Shown here: positions 6,015-13,336 of the stretch, one piece after another | How the letters are laid out: every line of letters begins with the position of its first letter | Position numbering within the stretch: position 1 is the first letter of the stretch | Assembly: GCA_017438085.1 (NCBI GenBank) | Contig: JAFRWH010000077.1 | Span: 1-14,357, forward strand | Source: Bacillota bacterium | GTDB taxonomy: Bacteria; Bacillota_A; Clostridia; Peptostreptococcales; Anaerovoracaceae | Reading direction: 5' to 3' | Length of the DNA: 14,357 nucleotides | Notes under the pieces: model-generated | Database searches by the model: none | What the model was told of the DNA's origin: nothing | Seen by the model: the letters and a program-made list of their open reading frames with translations, nothing else | Program-made: the position numbers and the translations under genes

Positions 6015-6232
6015 AATGCTGCCACCTCCACTTTTTCTGCATCAGATCTGTTCAATGCAATAAGAGTCTCCCTTGAATAGATCAGCAGAGGCATTTTCGG
6101 ATCGTTTTTTACGGTCTGAAGACTGCTTCCTTCAGTGATGCCTATAGAAGTTATGCGCTTCATAAAATGAGCATCGCCGTTGATCTTCTTTACTGCAGAA
6201 AAACTGTCCGCAGCAGTGTCGCTCAGTCTCAT
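6011..6232 (-). CDS. feoA: Ferrous iron transport protein A
   Basis: This is a 73-residue protein of the SH3-like FeoA family, a small cytoplasmic partner required for full FeoB activity. The segments MKRITSIGITEGSSLQTV and PLLIYSRETLIALNRSDAEKV show the alternating beta-strand pattern of FeoA, including the glycine-bounded turn (GITEG) and the C-terminal strand in which a residue pair such as ALNRSDAEKV replaces the more common ALRxxEAxxV. AAGGGAG about 9 bases ahead of ATG supports the start. It ends in a 4-base ATGA overlap with feoB and starts 35 bases after the Cys-rich protein gene, so the three form one operon. Confidence 0.9.
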   Translation of the reverse strand: MRLSDTAADSFSAVKKINGDAHFMKRITSIGITEGSSLQTVKNDPKMPLLIYSRETLIALNRSDAEKVEVAAL

Positions 6233-6267
6233 GGTATCTGTCTCCCTTCTTTAAATGTTTAGAAACT

Positions 6268-6480
6268 TTAAACAGCTTTATTTTTCAGAATATTCTTTCT
6301 GGCTTCTTCCAAAGCGCCGGAAGGTATTCCGCTGCATGCACCGCATGCTCCGCAGTTCCCGCCGCAGCTGCATTTGCCGCTCCGCTTTTCTCTGATGACA
6401 CTCCGTAAAGCAAGTCCGACCACAAGCGCGACAACAAGTCCGCAGATCAGAGTGCCCAGATTATCCATTATCCATTCCAA
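6268..6480 (-). CDS. FeoB-associated Cys-rich membrane protein
   Basis: This is a small protein with one membrane helix (about residues 8-28), a basic stop-transfer patch (RSVIREKRSGK), and a cysteine cluster (C37, C39, C43, C46, C49) on the cytoplasmic side, the pattern of the FeoB-associated Cys-rich family (PF12669). These may handle iron or redox for FeoB; the role is not established. The frame can be read from an ATG at 6495, but that codon lies inside and upstream of the ribosome binding site GGAGG and has none of its own. GGAGG is 8 bases before the TTG at 6480, which I take as the start (70 residues). The gene is first in the operon, ahead of feoA, whereas it more often follows feoB. 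A TTG start may keep its level low. Confidence 0.85.
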   Translation of the reverse strand: MEWIMDNLGTLICGLVVALVVGLALRSVIREKRSGKCSCGGNCGACGACSGIPSGALEEARKNILKNKAV

Positions 6481-6497
6481 TTGTTTATCCTCCATTA

Positions 6498-6515
6498 GGT
6501 TAGCTATCGCTAACT
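6498..6515. promoter_or_regulatory. Promoter-proximal feo operator
   Basis: The palindrome GGTTAGC-TATC-GCTAACT lies between the -10 region and the ribosome binding site of the first feo gene. Its half-site GGTTAG/CTAACC is the one used by DtxR/IdeR iron repressors, but the halves are separated by 6 bases instead of the 1 of the classical DtxR site. Confidence 0.6.
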
Positions 6516-6530
6516 ATATCCTTATATAAT
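6516..6530 (-). promoter_or_regulatory. Candidate -10 region of the feo operon
   Basis: The minus strand reads ATTATATAAGGATAT between the two palindromic operators, giving TATAAG (6526-6521) or overlapping alternatives. No good -35 is visible; TTAGCA (6547-6542) is 15 bases upstream and lies inside the distal operator. A repressor on either palindrome would cover the promoter. Confidence 0.45.
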
Positions 6531-6531
6531 T

Positions 6532-6549
6532 GGTTAGCAGTTGCTAACC
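6532..6549. promoter_or_regulatory. Promoter-distal feo operator
   Basis: GGTTAGC-AGTT-GCTAACC is a palindrome with perfect 7-base arms and the same 4-base spacer as the site at 6498-6515. The two centres are 34 bases apart, about three helical turns, so two regulator dimers could sit on the same face and bracket the promoter. Confidence 0.6.
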
Positions 6550-6681
6550 TTGCGCCTACAGTATACCATTCTTTTCTTAAATGTACATAGTGTTTTTATT
6601 TTTTCATCAGATATTTCTGCTGAACAACAAGACAAATATGATCAGAAACCTTCAAAACATCCGCTTTTAAATGAAAGAAAG

Positions 6682-6720
6682 CAAAAAAAGTAACCCCCAA
6701 TGATTTAAATCATGGGGGGC
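6682..6720 (-). terminator. Intrinsic terminator of the SLH-glycosidase gene
   Basis: On the minus strand CCCCC and GGGGG arms (6718-6714 and 6698-6694 read on that strand) extend, past one mismatch, into ATGAT/ATCAT around a TTAA loop, and seven T follow (6689-6683). It lies about 35 bases after the stop codon at 6756. Confidence 0.85.
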
Positions 6721-6755
6721 TTCCTTCGTTTTTTATAACATGTATTTTCTTAAAA

Positions 6756-8525
6756 TCAGTAGATGTGTATTACATTGGTCAGCTTTCTTCCGGGCGAGGT
6801 GATCCTGATGCCGTTCACATCCAGAGCGCTTGAAGCGCCGCCGTCAAGGCAGACCGCATTCTTTGCTCCGGCGCTGACCAGATATTCTGCCAGCTGAGCG
6901 GGACTTGCAACAGCTGTTCCGATAAGGAGCCTTCCATCCTTCATTTCCGCAGCAAAGCTCCTCTGCGCAACAGTGTCAGCCAGCAGCTTGTCCTCCACAC
7001 CGCTGATCTCGGATGTGATATCCGCGCCGTTTTCAACCAGCGCAGGATTGCCGGCCACCGCATCCACGCAGGACTGCCAGATTGGATCGTCCGCTGCGAT
7101 CTTCACGCTTATTACGGCGTCTGTGCCTTTCTTCAGATTTTCGTTCCACTTTAAAGCGCTTGCATAAGCCGCCTTCTGAAATACGAGCGCACAGCTCCCT
7201 TCAGGCACAGTAATGCTTCCGCCGCCTGACTGCACATCGATCACCGTTTCGTCCTTTATCCAGAAGATCTTCGCATCCGATGGTATTTCCACAGGATAAT
7301 ACAGCTCCCCGGTAAAAAGCATCACGGCATATTCGTCGGAATAATACTGGTTCACAGCCCAGGGCACATAAGTCATTCCGGCTATGCTGACCTCGGGGCT
7401 GAAGGACACTTTGCCCACCATAGCATGGCCTTCGGCATCAAAGCCCAGGCTCATGACCTTTGTGGAGCCGCCTCCCATCACAACTCTGCCGTCCTTAAGC
7501 ACGGTCTGCTCTATGTTGGCGCAGTTGTCAGGATAGCGAAGCTCCTGATTCGTCTTGTAATATGCATTGAAGTATGTTCCGTTGACCGACAGAGCAGGCT
7601 GCTCGCCAGCCAGAGCCGCTGCCTGATCAATATGATCCTGATAAGGCATATCCAGGGTGACCGAATCCCCTGCCAAGGTGATGAAGCCCTTGCGGCCGGT
7701 CATGTCTACCATAGCGATGCTGGCATTCCTGCCGTTGATCTCGGCTTTACCCAGGGTGACGCTGCCCTTCGTCTTTTCAGGTTCAGGCTTCGTTCCTTCT
7801 TCTTTGCCCTGCTCGGTTCCGGCACCGCTGCCGCTCTCAGAGCCGTCTCCGGTTCCGGATCCTGTCGAAGAGCCCGGAACTTCCCTCAGAGCAATAGCGC
7901 CCTCATCGTCCAGCTTCGCATACAGGGTCCTGCTGCTGTGCTTAGGCTTCACCGCCAGAGCGTTAGCTGAGATCAGCACCATTCCGGAGCGCAGGAAACC
8001 GTCATTCGTATCCTTGTTGAATTCGCCTTTCGTGAAGCCCAGCTCGTCCGAAAGCTCCCATGCAGCATACCATTTGAAGTCCCCCGCATCGTCGTCATAA
8101 CCCAGAGCCCTGAGCACATAGCTCAGATACATGGTGGCCGAAGCCGGAGTATTAGGGTCTCCGTAGCTGAAAATGGTGGCGCTGGTGCCGCTGGTTAGAC
8201 CATATTCGTACGCATATCCCACATAGTCGTCCGCCCAGGGGGAAACATCCTGGAACGGATGGGGATAGTGGTTCTCCACAGCCTCTTGCTCCTTGCCCAG
8301 CATACGAATCAGCATGGTAATAGCCTGCTCCCTTGTGGGGATCTTATCAAGGCTGTAGTTAGGTACTCCCTCCGCGTTCTTGCTGGTTCCCTCGAAAAGG
8401 CTCAGCGAGTAAAGATAGTCCGCTGCCGTTTTGGCATCGGTATAATAATCATCCTCTGCAGCTGCAAAGCTGAACGAAGCCAGCAGAAGCACAGCGGAAA
8501 GAATCAGAGAAATCAGTTTTTTCAT
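6756..8525 (-). CDS. S-layer-homology protein with phosphodiester glycosidase (NAGPA) domain
   Basis: This is a 589-residue exported protein. Residues 1-23 are a signal peptide ending AAA before EDD. Three SLH repeats follow (about 27-78, 90-142, 148-192), which bind secondary cell-wall polymer. Residues 217-254 are a Gly/Ser then Glu/Lys/Pro linker. Residues about 255-589 are a phosphodiester glycosidase domain related to the mammalian uncovering enzyme NAGPA: SVNGTYFNAY (313-322), AGNPALVENG (491-500), the QRSFAAEMKDGRLLIG stretch (521-536) and the terminal CLDGGASSAL (559-568). It may remove alpha-GlcNAc-1-phosphate caps or related phosphodiester sugars at the wall; the substrate is not known. 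The ATG at 8525 was chosen because GGAGGTGG lies 5-7 bases ahead and the signal peptide starts there; the frame is open to 8591 without such support. It is a single gene, ended by a strong terminator. Confidence 0.9.
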   Translation of the reverse strand: MKKLISLILSAVLLLASFSFAAAEDDYYTDAKTAADYLYSLSLFEGTSKNAEGVPNYSLDKIPTREQAITMLIRMLGKEQEAVENHYPHPFQDVSPWADDYVGYAYEYGLTSGTSATIFSYGDPNTPASATMYLSYVLRALGYDDDAGDFKWYAAWELSDELGFTKGEFNKDTNDGFLRSGMVLISANALAVKPKHSSRTLYAKLDDEGAIALREVPGSSTGSGTGDGSESGSGAGTEQGKEEGTKPEPEKTKGSVTLGKAEINGRNASIAMVDMTGRKGFITLAGDSVTLDMPYQDHIDQAAALAGEQPALSVNGTYFNAYYKTNQELRYPDNCANIEQTVLKDGRVVMGGGSTKVMSLGFDAEGHAMVGKVSFSPEVSIAGMTYVPWAVNQYYSDEYAVMLFTGELYYPVEIPSDAKIFWIKDETVIDVQSGGGSITVPEGSCALVFQKAAYASALKWNENLKKGTDAVISVKIAADDPIWQSCVDAVAGNPALVENGADITSEISGVEDKLLADTVAQRSFAAEMKDGRLLIGTAVASPAQLAEYLVSAGAKNAVCLDGGASSALDVNGIRITSPGRKLTNVIHIY

Positions 8526-8548
8526 GAGACCACCTCCATTTGTTATAT

Positions 8549-8578
8549 TATATATAAAAAGCGCAGCCGATGCATCAA
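8549..8578 (-). promoter_or_regulatory. Candidate promoter of the SLH-glycosidase gene
   Basis: On the minus strand TTGATG (8578-8573) is followed after 18 bases by TATATA (8554-8549); TATATA at 8556-8551, with a 16-base spacer, is an equal alternative. It faces away from the DUF308 gene, so the 120-base gap is a divergent promoter region. Confidence 0.5.
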
Positions 8579-8585
8579 AAAGCTC

Positions 8586-8623
8586 TTGCACAGCCCCCGG
8601 TCACAGATGTTAAAATATATAAT
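8586..8623 (+). promoter_or_regulatory. Candidate promoter of the DUF308 membrane protein gene
   Basis: TTGCAC (8586-8591) is followed by TAAAAT (8611-8616, 19-base spacer) and a perfect TATAAT (8618-8623). The spacing is long for the first pair and no -35 fits the second, so the exact promoter is uncertain, although an AT-rich -10 block just upstream of the ribosome binding site is clear. Confidence 0.4.
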
Positions 8624-8645
8624 AATTTGCGAAAAGGAGACCGTT

Positions 8646-9155
8646 ATGAAGAAATTCGTTCTGACTCTGGAAAAAGACTACATGGTAGCGCTGCTGATGG
8701 TCGTGGGCATTTTTCTGATCATCTTTCCGGACGAGCTTTCAGTCTATGCCCCTTATGTGGTGGGCGGAGGCCTTTGGATTTTTTCCCTGTATAATCTGTT
8801 CGTGAGCCTGCACTATCCTGAATCCGGCGCAGAACTTGGACAGAGCCTCATAAGCATGGCTATGGGCGCAGTGCTGCTGCTTCAGCGCAATGATCCCGCC
8901 GCAATAGACAAGCTCGGAGTCATCTGGGCAGTCCGGACACTTTCGGAGGCATCCCTTGAGATCACCGAAATGTATGAACATAAAAAGGCAAGAGTGATAG
9001 ATATAATCGAAATAGTCATATCTGTAGCTCTTGCGGTGCTTCTTCTTATGAATCCCTTCCATCACTTCAGCTTCCACGTAAGAGTCCTGGGCATAGAAAT
9101 ACTTATCTCAGCCTTCGTCAGAAGGAGGAGAAAGCTCGTAGGACTTGATTCCTGA
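8646..9155 (+). CDS. DUF308/HdeD-like integral membrane protein
   Basis: This is a 169-residue membrane protein with hydrophobic segments at about 12-28, 36-56, 66-80, 88-98, 118-136 and 145-158, arranged as hairpins, and a positively charged C-terminus (VRRRRK). The pattern and length fit the DUF308 (HdeD-like) group of small multi-pass proteins; HdeD itself has been linked to acid resistance in E. coli, but no function can be claimed here. The ATG at 8646 was chosen because AAGGAGA lies 8 bases ahead and the hydrophobic core follows; the frame extends upstream into the neighbouring promoter region only by chance. It is divergent from the SLH protein and convergent with the CoA-transferase. 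Confidence 0.75.
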   Translation: MKKFVLTLEKDYMVALLMVVGIFLIIFPDELSVYAPYVVGGGLWIFSLYNLFVSLHYPESGAELGQSLISMAMGAVLLLQRNDPAAIDKLGVIWAVRTLSEASLEITEMYEHKKARVIDIIEIVISVALAVLLLMNPFHHFSFHVRVLGIEILISAFVRRRRKLVGLDS

Positions 9156-9157
9156 AT

Positions 9158-9190
9158 AAAAAACGCGGACCATTGCAGTCCGCGTTTTCT
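9158..9190. terminator. Bidirectional intrinsic terminator
   Basis: AAAACGCGGAC (9160-9170) pairs perfectly with GTCCGCGTTTT (9178-9188) around a 7-base loop, with T runs in both directions. It lies 4 bases after the DUF308 stop and 14 bases after the CoA-transferase stop. Confidence 0.9.
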
Positions 9191-9202
9191 GTTGTTTTAC
9201 AC

Positions 9203-10729
9203 TTATTTCAGATCTACCTTCACTTCGAAAGGCAGCCTGTCAAGGATGTCTTTTTTTACATCCACGCCGGGATAGACTTCTGTCAGCGTGAGTCCCTCTT
9301 TTCGGAGCTCAAACACGCAGCGCTCCGTCACATAGAGTATATGCTGGCCGTTTTTCACAGCCATATCGCCTGAGAAGCTGATGCTGCGGACCTTATCGAC
9401 GATCTTGGGTATGCTGCCTTCGCTGCATATCCGGATCTGCCCGTCTTCTTCCCGTACATCGAGCCCCTTGGTGCTCGTGGTAAGGCAGAAGACCACATTG
9501 TGAGTGGCCGCAGTGATGTTGCCGAAGCCTCCGATGCCGGCCACCTGGTCGGCTCCGCGGTGAGCGTTCACGTTTCCGAAACGGTCCATTTCGAGGCCGC
9601 CCATAAAGCAGATATCCAGGCCTCCGCCATCGTAGAAATCGAACTGGCTGGCCATATCGCAGATGGTGCCTGCGCCTATCATGGCGCCGAAGTCAAGTCC
9701 GCCTGCGGGAAGCCCGCCCATGCCGCCGGACTCCACTGTCAGAGTAAGATCCTTGAGTATGCCGGAAGCCGTGGCGTATTTCCCGACCATCTCCGGAATG
9801 CCGAAGCCTATATTCACTATATCTCCGGGCTTCAGCTCCTTTGCCGCTCTGCGTCCTATGATATCGGCTGAATCGTCGCCCCGCTTCCGCCCGGAACCTG
9901 CATTCTCCTTCTCAAGACGCCTGTACCAGTACTGCATGTGGGAGGAAGGAACGTGAAGATCTCCGGACATCGTGGCATTGCTGCCCTTGCCGGGAGCCGG
10001 TTCCTTTACTACCACCGCATCCACAAAAGCGGCCGGGATTATGACATCCCTGGGCCTTGAAAAGTCGTGGCGCACCCTGTCCACCTGAACAAGGACCTTG
10101 CCCTTGTTCCTCTTGGTCAGCTGAGCAATGGACAGAGCATCGATGGTGCAGTATTCATCCTCGAAGGAAATATTGCCGTATGCATCGACGCTGGAAGCCT
10201 TGATGATGGCGATGTTGAAGGCCGGAAGCCTGTATTTCAGATACTCTTCCCCTTCGAATTCCACCAGCTCCACAAGGCTCTGATCCTTTGAAAGATTGTT
10301 GAGCCCTGGGCCTTCTATCCTTGGGTCCACAAAAAGCCCAAGACCTATGCGGCTGAGATAACCCTCGTGCCCTCCTGCCTGAGCCCTCATGCCGTGAGAC
10401 ATGGGTCCGAGAGGCAGATTATACGCCTCAAAGCGGTCCTCCAGCACCAGCTTTTTGGTGCTGGGCATGGCGCCGAAATGACCGCAGATTATCTTTTTTA
10501 CCGCGCCTTCCCTGATGTAGTTTTCCGCGCTTCGCTCCGGGTCGAAAAGGCCGAAGCCCGCAGAAGATATCAGTGTAAGGTCTTTAGGGTGCCCCGTCTT
10601 TCTGAAGCTTTCCGTTATGGCATCGTGTATGGCCTCGGGATTAGCCAGCCCCACGAAGGAATTGAGGCCTATGACAGCCCCGTCTGGTATGAGTTTTACA
10701 GCCTCTTCGGCTTCCATAATAGTAAACAT
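9203..10729 (-). CDS. Class I acyl-CoA:carboxylate CoA-transferase
   Basis: This 508-residue protein carries the alpha and beta CoA-transferase domains fused in one chain, as in propionate CoA-transferase (Pct) and the YdiF family. The N-terminal half (about 1-280) contains IGLNSFVGLANPEAI, and the second half begins near 285 with IGRRAAKELKPGDIVNIGFG. The catalytic glutamate, which forms the glutamyl-CoA thioester, is E333 in TVESGGMGGLPAGG; QFDFYDGGGLDICFMG and RGADQVAGIGGFGNI are family signatures. The frame is open to 10741, but its GTG there overlaps the ribosome binding site GGAGG, which is 5 bases before the ATG at 10729; the latter is the start. It is last in an operon with an Fe-S aldo/keto reductase and an alpha/beta hydrolase. 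The acid specificity cannot be read from sequence. Confidence 0.9.
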   Translation of the reverse strand: MFTIMEAEEAVKLIPDGAVIGLNSFVGLANPEAIHDAITESFRKTGHPKDLTLISSAGFGLFDPERSAENYIREGAVKKIICGHFGAMPSTKKLVLEDRFEAYNLPLGPMSHGMRAQAGGHEGYLSRIGLGLFVDPRIEGPGLNNLSKDQSLVELVEFEGEEYLKYRLPAFNIAIIKASSVDAYGNISFEDEYCTIDALSIAQLTKRNKGKVLVQVDRVRHDFSRPRDVIIPAAFVDAVVVKEPAPGKGSNATMSGDLHVPSSHMQYWYRRLEKENAGSGRKRGDDSADIIGRRAAKELKPGDIVNIGFGIPEMVGKYATASGILKDLTLTVESGGMGGLPAGGLDFGAMIGAGTICDMASQFDFYDGGGLDICFMGGLEMDRFGNVNAHRGADQVAGIGGFGNITAATHNVVFCLTTSTKGLDVREEDGQIRICSEGSIPKIVDKVRSISFSGDMAVKNGQHILYVTERCVFELRKEGLTLTEVYPGVDVKKDILDRLPFEVKVDLK

Positions 10730-10764
10730 GGGAACCTCCACGGGCAGTCTGCGCTGCCTTTATG

Positions 10765-11877
10765 CTATTCGAGAGCTCTGCACTGCTCCAGCAGGCTGAT
10801 GATGGGCAGGTGCTGGGGACATGCGGCTTCGCACTGACCGCACTGTATGCAGTCGCTGGCCTTGCCCTTACCCTGGGTGACTATCACGTATTCCCTCTTT
10901 GTGCGGAATTCAGGGCTTCCCTTCTTGCGGTTCTCAACAGCGAAGATGTCGGGGATAGGAATGCCCATCGGGCAGCCCTTGGTGCAGTAGCGGCAAGCGG
11001 TGCAGGGGATGGACTTGTCCTCGTCGATAGCTTTCTGAGCGGCCTTTATCACCTCCAGCTCGTGTTCGTCCAGAGGCTTGAAGTCCTTCATAAAGCTCAG
11101 GTTGTCCTCCATCTGAGCCAGACTGCTCATACCGGAAAGCACTGTCAGCAGGCCTTCCTGGCTTGCAACAAAGCGCAGCGCCCAGCTGGCGTAGGAGCCC
11201 TTGCCTTCAGCATCCAGAATAGCCTTTACTGTATCAATGGGTTCCGCCAGAATTCCGCCCTTTACAGGCTCCATAACGGTCACGGGCTTGCCTGCAGCTC
11301 TGCAGATCTCAAGATTCTCTCTTGAGCACACACCGGGGTTCTCCCAGTCAGCGTAGTTTATCTGAAGCTGAACGAATTCCGCATCGGGGTGCGCCGCCAG
11401 CAGTTCCTTCAGAAGCTCGGGATCGCCGTGGAAGGAGAAGCCGTAATGCTTTATCAGGCCCTTTTCCTTTAGTTCCTTAACATAGTCCCAGAGGCCGTAT
11501 TCCTCGTAATACTTGTAATTGCTGCGCTGAAGAGCGTGGAGAAGATAATAGTCGAAATAGCCTGCGCCGCTGCGTTCAAGGCTTACCTCGATCTCCTTTT
11601 TGGCAGTCTCAAGATCGATGTCCTTATTTGCCATCAGCTTGCTGGCCAGAGTATAGCTGTCTCTTGGATATCGTTCCACCAGAGCCTTCTTTATGGCTTC
11701 CTCCGAGCCGGGATAAGCATAGGCGGTATCGAAATAGGTGCCTCCGGCTTCGATGAACAGATCCGCCATTTTCGCTGTCTGCTCCACATCGATAGTCTGT
11801 CCGTCCTCAAGCCTCGGAAGACGCATCAGGCCGAAGCCCATCTTCATATTCTTGTTGAATTCTTTTTCTGTTATCAT
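10765..11877 (-). CDS. Aldo/keto reductase with C-terminal 2[4Fe-4S] ferredoxin domain
   Basis: In this 370-residue protein, residues about 1-280 are an aldo/keto reductase barrel with the catalytic tetrad D50, Y55, K80 and H114 (FDTAYAYPGSE, LASKL, YYLLHAL). Residues about 285-365 are a ferredoxin-like domain with two cluster motifs, CTACRYCTKGC (C292, C295, C298, C302) and CIQCGQCEAAC (C343, C346, C349, C353). Such fusions are common in strict anaerobes and probably take electrons through ferredoxin as well as a nicotinamide; the substrate is unknown. The frame reaches back to a TTG at 11901, but GGAGG lies 6 bases before the ATG at 11877, which I use. It lies 34 bases after the hydrolase and 35 bases before the CoA-transferase, in one operon. 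Confidence 0.92.
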   Translation of the reverse strand: MITEKEFNKNMKMGFGLMRLPRLEDGQTIDVEQTAKMADLFIEAGGTYFDTAYAYPGSEEAIKKALVERYPRDSYTLASKLMANKDIDLETAKKEIEVSLERSGAGYFDYYLLHALQRSNYKYYEEYGLWDYVKELKEKGLIKHYGFSFHGDPELLKELLAAHPDAEFVQLQINYADWENPGVCSRENLEICRAAGKPVTVMEPVKGGILAEPIDTVKAILDAEGKGSYASWALRFVASQEGLLTVLSGMSSLAQMEDNLSFMKDFKPLDEHELEVIKAAQKAIDEDKSIPCTACRYCTKGCPMGIPIPDIFAVENRKKGSPEFRTKREYVIVTQGKGKASDCIQCGQCEAACPQHLPIISLLEQCRALE

Positions 11878-11911
11878 AACTACCCTCCATTTATCTATCA
11901 AAAAAGTTTTA

Positions 11912-12706
11912 TCAAAGCTGTTCTAAGAGCCATTCCCTTACCGCGTCCACCATCAGATCGAGATGATAGTCGAAGCAGTGCGAATCTCCCTGAATGAGTA
12001 TAAGCGTATCGTTTTCGAAGATCTCGTCTGCTTCCTCCGCATATTGCACCGGCACGGCCTCATCAGCGTCCCCATGGACTATAAGGACGGGCTTTTTGAA
12101 CTGTTCCATAGCCTCTTCCACATGCAGCATCCGGGCTACTCTGGCGTAATTGGCTTTAAGCTTCAGCCCTTTGCCGAGTATCTCTATCTCTTCAGGAAGC
12201 TCGTCAGTAAATGTCTGCCCGAAGAATCGTCCGGCCCTCACCATCTGAGGCAGCATCGTGGCAGGAGACAGAGGAATTATAGCCTTGAGCTTATCCTGCA
12301 GCATGGCGCCTGCAAGGATCACAGCCAGACCTCCCTGAGAATGTCCGCACAGATAGATATCGCTGATAAAGGGCAGGCCTTCAGCATATTCCACTGCCCT
12401 GCTGATATTCGACAGCCATTTGAAAAGATCGTGGTCCTCGAATCTGCCGCCGCTTTCGCCGTGACCGTACATATCAAGTCTGAGAGTGGCCATGCCCAGC
12501 TCGTTCATCATTTCTGACAAAGCCATCAGATGTCGCTCGGTGCGCCAGCCCGTAAAGCCGTGTATTATTATGCAGAGGGGAACCTTGCGGTCTGAAGTAT
12601 CCAGATAGCGGAAAGCGCTGCCCTCCGCTCCGCAGGGAACAACAGGCAGATCTTTCGGCATGTCCAGATCTGCGGCAAGTCTTATTCCGTTGTCATAAAT
12701 ATACAT
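11912..12706 (-). CDS. Alpha/beta hydrolase, esterase-like
   Basis: This is a 264-residue cytoplasmic serine hydrolase. The oxyanion region is IIIHGFTGWRTERH (about 46-59), the nucleophile elbow is GHSQGG with S123, the acid is D215 in HGDADEAVP, and the histidine is H243 in GDSHCF. The motif DMYGHGESGGRFED (78-91) and the elbow sequence resemble the cinnamoyl/feruloyl esterases of gut bacteria such as Lactobacillus LJ0536, which suggests hydroxycinnamate ester hydrolysis but does not prove it; a general carboxylesterase or acyl-CoA thioesterase is possible. AAGGAGG lies 5 bases before ATG. It is the first gene of the three-gene operon and starts only 18 bases after an intrinsic terminator that follows the upstream nitroreductase, leaving no room for its own promoter in the gap. 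Confidence 0.85.
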   Translation of the reverse strand: MYIYDNGIRLAADLDMPKDLPVVPCGAEGSAFRYLDTSDRKVPLCIIIHGFTGWRTERHLMALSEMMNELGMATLRLDMYGHGESGGRFEDHDLFKWLSNISRAVEYAEGLPFISDIYLCGHSQGGLAVILAGAMLQDKLKAIIPLSPATMLPQMVRAGRFFGQTFTDELPEEIEILGKGLKLKANYARVARMLHVEEAMEQFKKPVLIVHGDADEAVPVQYAEEADEIFENDTLILIQGDSHCFDYHLDLMVDAVREWLLEQL

Positions 12707-12724
12707 AAAGCCTCCTTAAACAAT

Positions 12725-12756
12725 AAAAGCCGAAGACCATAAGGTCTTTGGCTTTT
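12725..12756 (-). terminator. Intrinsic terminator after the second nitroreductase
   Basis: AAAAGCC-G-AAGACC pairs with GGTCTT-T-GGCTTTT around a 4- to 5-base loop (plus-strand order), with one G-U pair. On the minus strand it ends in GGCTTTTATTGTTT. It sits 6 bases after the nitroreductase stop and 18 bases before the hydrolase start codon. Confidence 0.85.
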
Positions 12757-12762
12757 GATCAG

Positions 12763-13293
12763 TTAAAAGAATCTGGCAGTCTCCTGCAGCTCTTTGCGGG
12801 GCCTTAAGGCAGGCTCCTGGTCTCTCTTTCCTATGGCGATGACAGACATGATAACTTCATTTGCAGGAATCTCCAGCATGTTGCGTATGGCCTTGGCATC
12901 TCTGATGCCCATGATGAGAGTATCATAGCCTGCATTTTTTGCAGCAAGCAGCAGGTAGGCATCGTGAAGGCCAAGATCGTAGGCGCCCCACTTGTTTCCG
13001 ACTTCGTTTGTGGGCTGTCCGTCGGTATCAAAGCCGACCACGTCCTTTACAAATGTGGTGACTATTATTGCAGCCCCTGCAGCGCTGTTGGCGTTGAATA
13101 CCGGCAGGCATTTTTCTTTGAATTCCGCCAGTTTTTCGGGGCTTTCCACGACGTATTTTCTTGCGGTCTGCTGATTCTTCCAGGACGGAGCCATACGGGC
13201 ATCATCGAGGATCGCAACAAGCTCTTCGTGACTGGGAATACCGCTGTATTTTCTCACACTTCTGCGTTCTTCTATGAGTTTTTTAAATTCCAT
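12763..13293 (-). CDS. Nitroreductase-family FMN oxidoreductase (second copy)
   Basis: This 176-residue protein of the FMN nitroreductase family has EERRSVRKYSGIPSHEEL (8-25) as the FMN-phosphate motif, MAPSWKNQQTARKYVV (34-49) as the substrate-channel loop, GAYDLGLHDAYLLLAAKNAGYDTLIMG (103-129, given as landmarks G103 to G129) as the dimer/flavin helix, and a C-terminal IAIGKRD strand. AAGGAG lies 6 bases before the ATG. It shares only the family motif with the copy at 1784-2326; they are paralogues, not a recent duplication. The gene is divergent from pyrC and is separated from the downstream hydrolase by a terminator, so it is a unit of its own unless read-through occurs. The substrate is unknown. 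Confidence 0.9.
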   Translation of the reverse strand: MEFKKLIEERRSVRKYSGIPSHEELVAILDDARMAPSWKNQQTARKYVVESPEKLAEFKEKCLPVFNANSAAGAAIIVTTFVKDVVGFDTDGQPTNEVGNKWGAYDLGLHDAYLLLAAKNAGYDTLIMGIRDAKAIRNMLEIPANEVIMSVIAIGKRDQEPALRPRKELQETARFF

Positions 13294-13336
13294 GATCTGC
13301 TCCTTTTCTGTATTTTACGGGGAGATTTTTCCGATA

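Noticed and set aside
8259..8645. Upstream extension of the DUF308 frame
   Set aside because: This part overlaps the SLH gene on the other strand and crosses the promoter region; the ribosome binding site and hydrophobic start point to the ATG at 8646.
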